15,151 nucleotides of DNA from JBDIBA01 sp039812705 (GTDB lineage: Bacteria > Actinomycetota > Acidimicrobiia > Acidimicrobiales > JBBSGY01). Made by a program: the position numbers and the translations under genes. Numbering within the stretch: position 1 is the stretch's first letter; every line of letters begins with the position of its first letter. Under the pieces are notes generated by a model. The model did no database searches. It was not told the origin of the DNA and saw nothing but the letters and a program-made list of their open reading frames with translations. Shown here in pieces: positions 7,320-14,824 of the stretch. The stretch is from assembly GCA_039812705.1 (NCBI GenBank), contig JBDIBA010000042.1, forward strand, positions 1 to 15,151, read 5' to 3'.

Positions 7320-7325
7320 GGAAAT

Positions 7326-8468
7326 ATGGCCCCGAGGGGCAGGGGAGGACCTTTTCTGCCTGGATCGAAAAGAAGGGCTACTTGGGGCAGTGTTGCGGTC
7401 GATAAATCAGTGATGTCTGTCCACCAACCCGGTTTCGCGGTAGGCGACGAGTTCCTCGGCCGCCTCGCTACTGCACCTCCGCGACGGTTGGCGTCCAAGG
7501 GCACGGCCGACATCGGTGGGCGCATGCGAGTTGCCAGCATCCTGCGCGAACATGGGCTTTCGGGGGCCGGGTCTCCGGTGAGAATCGCGGGTTCTTCCAA
7601 CGAAGTTTGGGCGGCGGGGCCGTTGATCGTTCGCGTGTCTTTTGATCGTTCGAGTGTGCGCCTGCGTCGCGAAGCAATGCTTCACGCGATGTTGTCGAAA
7701 GAAGCAATGCATCCAAAGGTGTATGCGGCGGGCAGTGCAACTTTTGGCGAGTACATCGTCGTTGCGCGCTGTCCCGGCGCGACGTTGAGCGAGTTGTGGG
7801 CAGAGTTGAAAGTCGCGGAGCGCCGGAATCTGATCCACGAACTTGCCGTGGCGGCAAGGCAGGTGCATGAGACGTCGCTCACTCCGGAACAGCGCAAGCA
7901 GCTGTGGGGGAGCGGCGAGCCAAAGGCGCTGCTTTCGATTGACGAGATGATCGAAATGACCGAGATGCTTGAAGGTACGCCTCACGTGGATCGAGGTCTG
8001 ATGAAGGCCGCGCGAGGGCAAGTCTCGGCACTGGCCGGCGCATTTGATCCCGGTGAACAAATGGGTCTCGTGCATGGAGACCTGCATCTGGAAAACGTTC
8101 TGGCGCAGCCAGAAGGCCTTACCGCGCTCATTGATTTCGAGTGGGCTCACCCCGGTTTTGCCGAGCAGGATGTCGACACCATTGCGCGGTTCTGCGTGCA
8201 GCCCGAGTTGCACACCATGGGTAGCTACAAGCTGGAGCGTGCGGATTTCTTGGACGTCTTGAGGTGGTTTGCAGAGGCCTACCCGGAGCTTTTTGAATCC
8301 CCAAGGTTCCGACGCCGCCTTGACTGGTGTGCGTTTTCTTATGAGCTGCCGGCATTGTTGAAGTTTCCGCCGACTGATTCGGCGAGGTCTCTACCCACTT
8401 GGCACCCCATGAACCGTTTGGCCGAATTGGTCAATTTCGGACCCGCGGCCGCCGTTCTTGGTTGGTAA
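7326..8468 (+). CDS. Phosphotransferase of the APH/choline kinase fold
   Basis: This 380-residue cytoplasmic protein-kinase-like small-molecule kinase has a catalytic loop LVHGDLHLENVL at about 248-259, with catalytic Asp252 and Asn257. The metal-binding ALIDFEWAHPG follows with Asp270. N-lobe features are IAGSSNEVW (glycine-loop position), LIVRVSF with Arg103 where a lysine or arginine contacts ATP, and REAML with Glu116. Such proteins phosphorylate antibiotics, sugars, choline or other small molecules; the substrate cannot be told here and calling it a resistance gene would be unsupported. With the preferred start, residues 1-30 form a basic Gly/Arg/Pro tail before the domain; a start at 7410 or 7413 would remove it. 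It stands alone, divergent from pyrH. Confidence 0.85.
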   Translation: MAPRGRGGPFLPGSKRRATWGSVAVDKSVMSVHQPGFAVGDEFLGRLATAPPRRLASKGTADIGGRMRVASILREHGLSGAGSPVRIAGSSNEVWAAGPLIVRVSFDRSSVRLRREAMLHAMLSKEAMHPKVYAAGSATFGEYIVVARCPGATLSELWAELKVAERRNLIHELAVAARQVHETSLTPEQRKQLWGSGEPKALLSIDEMIEMTEMLEGTPHVDRGLMKAARGQVSALAGAFDPGEQMGLVHGDLHLENVLAQPEGLTALIDFEWAHPGFAEQDVDTIARFCVQPELHTMGSYKLERADFLDVLRWFAEAYPELFESPRFRRRLDWCAFSYELPALLKFPPTDSARSLPTWHPMNRLAELVNFGPAAAVLGW

Positions 8469-8506
8469 ATAGGCGCTAAATCGCCGCTTCATGCCCCTGT
8501 GACCAG

Positions 8507-8609
8507 GTGGTATGTGAGAAATACCACGGAGAGTGAAAAAGGCTATCAACGCCCCTCCCTAATCGCCCGATAAAAAAATCAGGCGACAAGAGCCACACGG
8601 AAGTGACTC
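8507..8609 (+). promoter_or_regulatory. Hairpin-rich leader before the repeat protein
   Basis: Three successive stems occupy the 152-base gap before the GTG at 8621. GTGGTAT (8507-8513) pairs perfectly with ATACCAC (8521-8527). TCGCC-GAT (8563-8571) pairs with ATC-GGCGA (8578-8586) around a run of A with one C/A mismatch. GAG-CAC (8590-8596) pairs with GTG-CTC (8603-8609), again with one C/A mismatch. The first may be the terminator of the APH gene. The other two could form a structured 5' leader. I tried to match known riboswitch cores and could not. Confidence 0.35.
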
Positions 8610-8620
8610 GGGAGTGAGAC

Positions 8621-10261
8621 GTGGGCGAAGCAAGGAAGCGTGCCATTGCACCATTTTTGGTGCTTGCACTTTTTGTAATTAGTGGACTGGGCCTGTCCCT
8701 GTTTGCGCAGCCGGCATCGGCGGTGGGCAACAGGTTGACGTGGAGCCCGCCTCCACTGACGGCGCCAACGACTGTTCATGTGAACGATTCCAACAACAAC
8801 GTCGTTCTGGATAATTCTCGCGATTACAGGATTGTTTTTGACGGCGTCATCAGGAAAGCCGGGGGACTGCAGATCACCGGCGGGCGAAACGTGGTTCTGA
8901 TTGGTGGTCGCATTGAGGTTCCAACAGCTGCAGAGGCGCCGGCTCCAGCGGCTCGACGCGGTTTGTATCTGAAGAACCAAACGGGAAGCATTCACGTCGA
9001 AGGCCTCTACATCGGCGGCGTTGACCTTGGCGAGGGCATCAACCTTGACGAACGTCTCGGCGCGACGGTGACGCTGCAGAACATCTTTGTGGAAACGGTC
9101 AAGGGATCTCAGGCCGGTAACCACGCCGACATCATCCAAACGTGGGGTGGGCCGAAGACCTTGCGCATTGATGGTCTTGTTGGTTCGACGACGTATCAGT
9201 CAATGTTCCTCTTGCCCAATCAGTTTCAACCCGTCGAGACGCGTGACTGGGACTTCCGCAACGTGAGGGTCACCAACTTTGCGAGCTCGGGTTACTCGAT
9301 CTGGAAAGACGACAACCTTGCGATTTCCGCAACCAATGTCGGTGTCATTCGCGCCGACTCGCCGTGGAAATCAATGTGGCCGTCGGAGTCCGCATGGCCA
9401 GGTGTGAGTGTGACGCCAGAACCGATGGCACTTTCGGGTGCGCCGGGATTGTCTTACGCAACGCCGGGTTACGCGGGTGACCCGACACCCGCAACCACCC
9501 CGGCTGCCAAGGCCGGCTATTGGATGGTTGCTGCCGATGGGGGCGTGTTCTCGGTTGGCAATGTTGGGTACTTCGGTTCGACGGGTTCTATGAAACTCAA
9601 CCAACCGGTTGTGACCGCCACTTCAACTCGTTCAGGCAACGGATATTGGTTGGTCGCGCGCGACGGCGGTGTATTCAGCTTCGGTGATGCTGCTTTCCAT
9701 GGGTCTACGGGAAACATGAAGCTCAACCAACCTGTGGTTGGCATGGCGCGCACGCCAAGTGGCAACGGTTACTGGATGGTTGCATCTGACGGAGGCATTT
9801 TCAGTTTCGGTGATGCCGCGTTCTACGGATCGACCGGCGCCATGAAGCTCAACCAACCAATCGTTGGCATGACGCCGACATCTTCGGGGCGCGGTTATTG
9901 GCTCGTTGCGGCCGATGGTGGAGTCTTCAGCTTCGGCGACGCAGGGTTCTACGGATCAACTGGAAACATTCGTTTGCGAGCCCCGATTGTTGGAATGAGT
10001 GCAACGGCATCTGGCCGCGGTTACCGCTTTGTTGCGCGCGACGGGGGAGTGTTCAACTTTGGTGATGCGCATTACTTCGGTTCGGCGGCGAACACCATTG
10101 CGGGCCAAGCGGCAGGCATTCGTTCAACGGCGTCAGGCAATGGCTACTGGGTGACGTCGAACACCGGATGGGTTGGTTCGTACGGTGACGCGCAGCCTCA
10201 GCCTTCGCTTGACTTTGCGCTGAATGCAGAAGTTGTCGCTACTGCAGCACCGTTCAACTAG
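8621..10261 (+). CDS. Secreted beta-helix protein with six C-terminal repeats
   Basis: The product has 546 residues. A Sec signal peptide (MGEARKRA, hydrophobic core about 9-28, cleavage after PASA near 34) exports it. Residues 35-260 look like a right-handed parallel beta-helix of the pectate-lyase-like kind, with rungs such as NVVLIGGRIEV, LYLKNQTGSIHVEGLYIGG and NHADIIQTWGG; no catalytic residues can be assigned. A Pro/Ala/Thr linker (about 262-298) leads to six repeats of about 42 residues (299-546) with the pattern GYWxVAxDGGVFSFGDAxFYGSTGxMKLNQP. This repeat occurs in actinobacterial extracellular proteins, often beside hydrolase or other enzymatic domains, and is likely a beta-propeller-like or wall-associated module; that is inference. 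There is no LPXTG or membrane anchor. GGAG at 8611-8614 is 6 bases before the GTG start. It may bind or modify an extracellular polysaccharide. Confidence 0.88.
   Translation: MGEARKRAIAPFLVLALFVISGLGLSLFAQPASAVGNRLTWSPPPLTAPTTVHVNDSNNNVVLDNSRDYRIVFDGVIRKAGGLQITGGRNVVLIGGRIEVPTAAEAPAPAARRGLYLKNQTGSIHVEGLYIGGVDLGEGINLDERLGATVTLQNIFVETVKGSQAGNHADIIQTWGGPKTLRIDGLVGSTTYQSMFLLPNQFQPVETRDWDFRNVRVTNFASSGYSIWKDDNLAISATNVGVIRADSPWKSMWPSESAWPGVSVTPEPMALSGAPGLSYATPGYAGDPTPATTPAAKAGYWMVAADGGVFSVGNVGYFGSTGSMKLNQPVVTATSTRSGNGYWLVARDGGVFSFGDAAFHGSTGNMKLNQPVVGMARTPSGNGYWMVASDGGIFSFGDAAFYGSTGAMKLNQPIVGMTPTSSGRGYWLVAADGGVFSFGDAGFYGSTGNIRLRAPIVGMSATASGRGYRFVARDGGVFNFGDAHYFGSAANTIAGQAAGIRSTASGNGYWVTSNTGWVGSYGDAQPQPSLDFALNAEVVATAAPFN
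9515..10258 (+). repeat. Six tandem coding repeats of about 126 bases
   Basis: Units begin at 9515, 9641, 9767, 9893, 10019 and 10142. The first four are exactly 126 bases, the fifth is 123, and the sixth is degenerate. Units 1-3 share a nearly identical stretch (ATGAARCTCAACCAACC) at the DNA level, suggesting recent duplication or gene conversion; units 4-6 have diverged progressively. Confidence 0.9.
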
Positions 10262-10286
10262 ACGAAACGATCGCCGTTCGTCCTAG
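10258..10286. terminator. Bidirectional hairpin between convergent genes
   Basis: CTA-GACGAA (10258-10266) pairs with TTCGTC-TAG (10277-10286), with one bulged C at 10283 and a 10-base loop. It spans the stop codons of both the repeat protein and the DUF1003 gene, so it can serve as terminator for either strand. Confidence 0.5.
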
Positions 10287-10849
10287 CGTTCAGTTTCGCG
10301 TTCGGTTTCGGCTTCTGAGTCGGTCGAACCGGATGTGGGCGCGTGGTTTGCAGACGCGGTTCCTGCATTCGAGCCACGACCTTGTTCAAGTGCATCGCTT
10401 AGGCGTTCGACTACTCGGTTGAGGTCGTCGCTTGTGACTACGTCCGCAAGCTGCAAGCGAACAGATGCGAGTTCTCGAGCGAGGAACTCTGCTTCGGCCT
10501 GAGTGCGCTGGCTGAGTTGACGGTCACGCTCGGATTGCGCGCGGTCGCGGTCATCTTGTCGATTCTGAGCCAACAGGATGAGGGGTGCGGCATAGGCGGC
10601 CTGCAGTGACAGCGCCAGTGTCAGCAGAATGAAAGGGAAGGGGTCGAAACGGATGCCGTCGCCCGTGACCGAGTTGTAAGCAATCCAGGCAACACAGACG
10701 AAGGTCTGGATGACCAGATACTTTCCGGTTCCCAGCAAGCGGGCAATGCGCTCGCTGATGTTGCCGAAGGAGTCCGGGTCCCAGTGAAAGTCGAACCGGT
10801 TGCGGATTGCGCGCGGTGTGATCTTGCGGAGCTTGCTCGCCAGTGACAT
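10283..10849 (-). CDS. DUF1003 membrane protein
   Basis: The 188-residue protein belongs to the DUF1003 family: 'FDPFPFILLTLALSLQAAYAAPLILLAQNRQDDRDR' (about 68-103) is its hallmark. Two membrane helices lie at about 44-62 and 72-94. A charged, probably coiled-coil region (95-158) and an acidic Ser/Glu/Thr tail follow. The biochemical role of DUF1003 is not established. Its ATG overlaps the stop of the MgtE_N/CBS gene by one base (TGATG), so the two are translationally coupled. This gene pair recurs in actinobacteria, which suggests joint work at the membrane, perhaps linked to divalent cations; that link is inference. Confidence 0.9.
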   Translation of the reverse strand: MSLASKLRKITPRAIRNRFDFHWDPDSFGNISERIARLLGTGKYLVIQTFVCVAWIAYNSVTGDGIRFDPFPFILLTLALSLQAAYAAPLILLAQNRQDDRDRAQSERDRQLSQRTQAEAEFLARELASVRLQLADVVTSDDLNRVVERLSDALEQGRGSNAGTASANHAPTSGSTDSEAETERETER

Positions 10850-12051
10850 CAGCGACCTCTACGCCAGTTGGAGGGCAGCAAGTGGTCCAACATGTCGTCG
10901 ACGGTTACAGCGCCGAGGAGTCGACGCTCCTTGTCGCAGACCGCAATGGCCAAGAGGTCGTAGCCCGCAAGCTTTCGCGCGACTTCGGATTCCGAGAGGC
11001 CGGCATCGATGTACTCGGGGTCTCCGTCGACGCAGCGGCCAATTTCGGTGCTTGGTGGTTCGCGCAGCATCCTTTGAATGCCAACGGTTCCTAGGAATGT
11101 TCCGGTCGGGGGAGACGTGGGCGCGACGCAAACAAAAACTTGTGAAGCCAACACGGGTGCCAGCTCGAACTCGCGAACTTTTGCAAGGGCTTCTGCAATC
11201 GTCACGTCGGGTGCGAGGATGACCGGCTCGCTGGTCATCAATCCGCCGGCAGTGTTGCCTGCGTAGACAAGGAGTTGGCGCAGAGGTCGCGCACCTTCGG
11301 GGTCCATCGAAGCAAGAAGCGAGATTCTCTGGTCGCGCGGCATTTCTGCCAACAGGTCAACCGCGTCGTCGGGGTCCATCTCTTCGATGACGTGTGCAAG
11401 GCGGTCTAGGTCGATGTTTTCGACGATGCGCAATTGCTCGTCTTCGGGCAGTTCTTCAAGAAGGTCGGCCAAACGGTCATCTTCAAGTTCGGACGCCAAC
11501 TGCTGACGGCGAGAAAGGGGTAGCGACCGCAAGAAACGCGCAACGTCGTTTGGGTGCATGTCGCGCATGGAGGCAACTTCGTGAGACACCTCGCCGGTCT
11601 CAAACACGCCGGCCACTTCGCGCCAGTCGACAACGCGCGAGGACCGGCGTCGGCGTAGTGGGCCGGGATGTGCAACCGACACTGCAGCGACCTCAAGGGT
11701 CTGGCGGTCGCCGGCAACACGGCGCAGGGCGATGTCTTTGACGACAAGTCCGTCGACCTTTTTGCCAAGGATCTCGTCAGTTGCAAGGAGTTCACCAGGA
11801 CGCTGTTCAAAGCGGTGTAGGTCAACTGCGGCACTGCGCAGACGCAGGCCGAGGCCGTGCATTTCCTCGACTCGATTGAGGCTGACAAAGACGCGACGGC
11901 GTTGAACCGAAAGCACGAAGCCAAGGGCGCGTGGAGACGTCTTGTGGGCAGGCACCAGCACAACGTCGACCACTTGTCCCACGCGCGCGCCGTCGGAATC
12001 CATGACTTCGAGTTTTGTTAAGCGCGACACGAAGATCAGTTCATCGACCAA
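10849..12051 (-). CDS. Soluble MgtE N-domain and CBS-domain protein
   Basis: The 400-residue protein has, in order, a PRC-barrel-like start (LTKLEVMDSDGARVGQVVDVVL, about 5-85), a second PRC-like part (about 90-150), an MgtE N-terminal superhelical domain (about 155-265; DVARFLRSLP, ADLLEELPEDE, AVDLLAEMPRDQR) and a CBS pair (about 272-393). The five-helix Mg2+ channel of true MgtE is absent and no membrane segment is seen. In MgtE these cytosolic domains sense Mg2+ and nucleotides, so this protein is more likely a sensor or regulator than a transporter (inference). The start is TTG 12051: GAGAGG lies 9 bases upstream and the PRC-like domain begins directly after it; an ATG at Met17 would cut the domain. 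It is coupled to the DUF1003 gene and lies 72 bases downstream of secDF. Confidence 0.87.
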   Translation of the reverse strand: MVDELIFVSRLTKLEVMDSDGARVGQVVDVVLVPAHKTSPRALGFVLSVQRRRVFVSLNRVEEMHGLGLRLRSAAVDLHRFEQRPGELLATDEILGKKVDGLVVKDIALRRVAGDRQTLEVAAVSVAHPGPLRRRRSSRVVDWREVAGVFETGEVSHEVASMRDMHPNDVARFLRSLPLSRRQQLASELEDDRLADLLEELPEDEQLRIVENIDLDRLAHVIEEMDPDDAVDLLAEMPRDQRISLLASMDPEGARPLRQLLVYAGNTAGGLMTSEPVILAPDVTIAEALAKVREFELAPVLASQVFVCVAPTSPPTGTFLGTVGIQRMLREPPSTEIGRCVDGDPEYIDAGLSESEVARKLAGYDLLAIAVCDKERRLLGAVTVDDMLDHLLPSNWRRGR

Positions 12052-12060
12052 AGAAACAAG

Positions 12061-12066
12061 CCTCTC
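12061..12066 (-). promoter_or_regulatory. Ribosome binding site for the TTG start
   Basis: GAGAGG on the minus strand, 9 bases before TTG 12051, supports the non-ATG start of the MgtE_N/CBS gene. Confidence 0.45.
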
Positions 12067-12077
12067 AGATGTGATGC

Positions 12078-12091
12078 AACCCAGATGGGTT
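12078..12091. terminator. Short inverted repeat between secDF and the MgtE_N/CBS gene
   Basis: AACCCA (12078-12083) and TGGGTT (12086-12091) are perfect arms separated by two bases, in the 72-base gap. It is a weak terminator or operator candidate; no T-run is present. Confidence 0.25.
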
Positions 12092-12123
12092 TGCCGTGTG
12101 TGTTTCTAGCGCCAATCTGGCCT

Positions 12124-14502
12124 TTAGCGGCGCTTCTTGGACTTCTTGCGTGGTCTTGGTGCGGGTCGGTTGGTCGACGTCTTGGCAGCTGCCGCGGTGT
12201 CGACTTCGCCGATTTCGCCGGCATCGCTGGCGTTGGCCTTCTTAACCTTCTTCGCCGACTGACCGGGAGTACGGACCCCGGGCTTCCATCGCTCGAGCGC
12301 AATGGCAATCGGTGAACAAATGAACACCGAAGAGTAGAGGCCGAGGATGATTCCGATGATCAGTGCAAGTGCAAAGTCCGCAAGAGTCTGACCACCCAAG
12401 AACAGCAGCGCTACCAAGATGAACATGATGCATAGCGAGATGTTGATGGTGCGGGGCAGAGTCTGAACACAGGCATCGTTAACAACGTCGGAGAAGTCCT
12501 CTGCTGCTCGTCTGCGGCGTTGTTCGCGGATGCGGTCAAAGACCACGACCGTGTCGTTCACTGAATATGAAATGACTGTCAGCAGTGCGGCGAGGAACAC
12601 CGAATCAAACGGCCGCTCTAGCCAAACAAAAAGGCCCAAGAGCAAGATGGCGTCGTGAAGCATGCCGACCACGGCGCCGATGCCAAAGGTCCAACGGAAT
12701 CGGACAGCGACCAGTGCAAACTGAATGAGCACACCGATCAACAGGCCGATGAGTGCCTTGCGTTTCAGTTCGGCACCAAAGCTTGGACCGGTGGTTTCGT
12801 CGCGAAGAACCTTGGCGTCACCTCCACCAAGACGCTTGACGGTGTTGTTGACTTCGTTCAGTTGCTCGGGAGTGAGAGACGGAACGCGAATGGCCACGTC
12901 CTGCGCGCCGCTTCGTTGGACCACGGCGCCTTCAATGTTCTGCTTGCCCAACTCGCTGCGTGCTTCGTCAAGGTTGACCACTTGCGGGGTCGAGTACTCG
13001 ACAAGGCGCCCGCCACGAAACTCAATGCCGTAGTTGATGCCCTTAACGAACAGCCCGGCAACGCTCACAACGGTGAGGATGCAGCTGGCAACGATGAAGT
13101 ACTTGGCGATCTTCATTAGCTGGGGAGGGCGCTTGGTGATGCGCTCACGGAAGCGCGAACCAACCTTGAGGCCCATCAACTTGGCGTGGTCGGCGGACCA
13201 CTGACGACCGAGGATGGCCTCGACCATCAAGCGAAGGACGACAAGTGTCACGAAGATTGACGCGAAAGTACCGACCGCGAGGGTGAGACCAAAGCCCTTC
13301 ACTTCGCCTACCGCAAGGAAGTACAGCGTGAGTGCGGCAAGCACGGTGGTTGCGTTCGAGTCGATGATTGCACTGAGGGCGTTCTTGAAACCCGTGCGCG
13401 CAGCTGCGCGCATTTGTCTGCCCGCGGCCAATTCTTCTTTGACTCGTTCGTAAACCAACACGTTGGAGTCCATTGCCATACCGATCGACAGAACGAATCC
13501 GGCAATTCCCGGCAGGGTGAGTGTCAAACGGCCTGCAACGATGATTGCGTACGTGATGAGTCCGTAAGCGCCAAGAGCGATCATTGCGATGAAACCGATG
13601 AGTCGGTAGTACGCGACAATGAAAACAAGGGTGAGGATGGCGCCGATGATGACCGCGTTGCGTGAGTCCACAATCGCTTGGTCGCCAAGTTCCGGTCCGA
13701 TAACGGACTGCGATGCAACGCTGACGTTCAGGGGAAGCGCACCGCCCTTGATGAGAACCGCGAGGTCTTTTGCGCTCTGCTGATTGAAGTTGCCGGAGAT
13801 GACCGTGCTGCCACCGGAGATGCCGGTGCCACAGGTGATGTCTTCTGCGACCTGTGGATTGGAAATGATTCTGTCGTCCAAAACGATGGCGATTTGGCGC
13901 TTCGGGTCACCAATTGAGTTACATGCAGCTTGTCCGGTGACCTTCTGCCACGCGCTTGAACCATCGCCCTTGAAGTTGATGGTGATGCCCCATGTTCCGT
14001 TCTGCGGGTCAAGCTCTGCGTTTGCGTTTCCGATGCCTTTTCCATCGATTACCGCAGGTCCGAGGGTATAAGTCCCGCCATCTTCCGATGGCAATGTGAC
14101 TTGTTTTGTGGTGTCGACACCCTTAACGCTTTCGGGGTCGAGGGGTGCTGCGGGGGCCAGAACCGGGTGCACTGTCAGCTGTGCGGTCTTGCCGATGGTC
14201 TCGCGTGCTTTGGTTGGGTCGGTGACGCCGGGCAATTCAACATTGATGCGGTTGCCACTTGCCACTTCAAGGTTGGGTTCCGTTGCGCCTAATGCGTCAA
14301 CGCGTCTGCGCAATACCTCGACGGTTTCATTTGCTTGACCCTGGGTGATTTGCGAGCCGTCTCTTGACTTGAGGTCTAAGACAATTCGCGTGCCGCCCTT
14401 TAAGTCCAAACCGAGTGCAGGAGACTTCGTGGCTGCGAAAAAGATTGAACCGGCGATTACAACGACTGTGAGTAGTAAGCGCCACGCGGTGTTTGCTGAC
14501 AT
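12124..14502 (-). CDS. secDF: Protein translocase SecD-SecF fusion
   Basis: SecDF uses the proton gradient to help SecYEG move and release exported proteins. This chain has 792 residues from ATG 14502. SecD half: first membrane helix at about 8-25, GLDLKGGTRIVLDL (31-44), the periplasmic P1 part (RVDALGATEPNLEVASGNRINVELPG), then five helices including LTLPGIAGFVLSIGMAMDSNVLVYERVKEEL, where the usual DAN is DSN with Asp345. SecF half: helix at about 465-484, GIEFRGG (492-498), and TVISYSVNDTVVVFDRIRE (642-660). A basic tail of about 50 residues ends in KKSKKRR. A linker of about 30 residues joins the halves. SecD and SecF are separate in most actinobacteria, with yajC upstream; here they are fused and no yajC is visible. 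GTG 14535 and 14565 are alternative starts; no strong Shine-Dalgarno marks any of them. Confidence 0.95.
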   Translation of the reverse strand: MSANTAWRLLLTVVVIAGSIFFAATKSPALGLDLKGGTRIVLDLKSRDGSQITQGQANETVEVLRRRVDALGATEPNLEVASGNRINVELPGVTDPTKARETIGKTAQLTVHPVLAPAAPLDPESVKGVDTTKQVTLPSEDGGTYTLGPAVIDGKGIGNANAELDPQNGTWGITINFKGDGSSAWQKVTGQAACNSIGDPKRQIAIVLDDRIISNPQVAEDITCGTGISGGSTVISGNFNQQSAKDLAVLIKGGALPLNVSVASQSVIGPELGDQAIVDSRNAVIIGAILTLVFIVAYYRLIGFIAMIALGAYGLITYAIIVAGRLTLTLPGIAGFVLSIGMAMDSNVLVYERVKEELAAGRQMRAAARTGFKNALSAIIDSNATTVLAALTLYFLAVGEVKGFGLTLAVGTFASIFVTLVVLRLMVEAILGRQWSADHAKLMGLKVGSRFRERITKRPPQLMKIAKYFIVASCILTVVSVAGLFVKGINYGIEFRGGRLVEYSTPQVVNLDEARSELGKQNIEGAVVQRSGAQDVAIRVPSLTPEQLNEVNNTVKRLGGGDAKVLRDETTGPSFGAELKRKALIGLLIGVLIQFALVAVRFRWTFGIGAVVGMLHDAILLLGLFVWLERPFDSVFLAALLTVISYSVNDTVVVFDRIREQRRRRAAEDFSDVVNDACVQTLPRTINISLCIMFILVALLFLGGQTLADFALALIIGIILGLYSSVFICSPIAIALERWKPGVRTPGQSAKKVKKANASDAGEIGEVDTAAAAKTSTNRPAPRPRKKSKKRR

Positions 14503-14824
14503 GGCCAGAAAAGTACTCGTTACATGAGGTTTCACGCGTGATCTTTCGTGACCGATAACGATCACTCAACTACTTAACTTGTCGTCAAACGGGTCGATTG
14601 TCAGTGTTTGGTGATGGTCAAAACGGACATGTTGCGAATGGTTGCGCGTGTGCATTTGCACGATGACGACACGTCAATTGTTCGTCTTGAAACGTTGCTG
14701 TTTGACATGAATCACAACCCCGAAATGCAAGTTGCTTGACCAGCTGCGATTTTTCAACTGAACTTTCGGTTTGCAATACCAAGTGTGCGGTTTGTCATCC
14801 GCTCTGAAACTCAAACAGGAAGAG
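14503..14824. other. Divergent intergenic region upstream of secDF
   Basis: This 322-base gap must hold promoters for secDF (minus) and the basic protein (plus). On the plus strand TTGACC at 14736-14741 is followed after 17 bases by TGAACT (14759-14764), a weak sigma-70-like pair. On the minus strand TTGACG (14588-14583) is a possible -35 for secDF without a clear -10. A 41-codon open frame (ATG 14614 to TGA 14737-14739) lies here, but it has no Shine-Dalgarno and no recognisable product, so I do not call it a gene. No RNA gene is recognised. Confidence 0.4.

Noticed and set aside
7245..7325. N-terminal extension of the APH gene to a start inside pyrH
   Set aside because: It overlaps the pyrH start and its ribosome binding site, and a strong GGAGG precedes ATG 7326.
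7326..8468. Antibiotic resistance gene
   Set aside because: Only the general APH fold is visible; the family is broad and nothing here points to an antibiotic substrate.
9515..10258. Repeats of regular length considered as a CRISPR or non-coding array
   Set aside because: The period of about 126 bases stays in frame and encodes a conserved protein repeat.
14614..14739. 41-codon plus-strand open frame before the basic protein
   Set aside because: No Shine-Dalgarno, no recognised motif and no conservation data; a TTGACC promoter-like site overlaps its end. It could still be tested for homologs.
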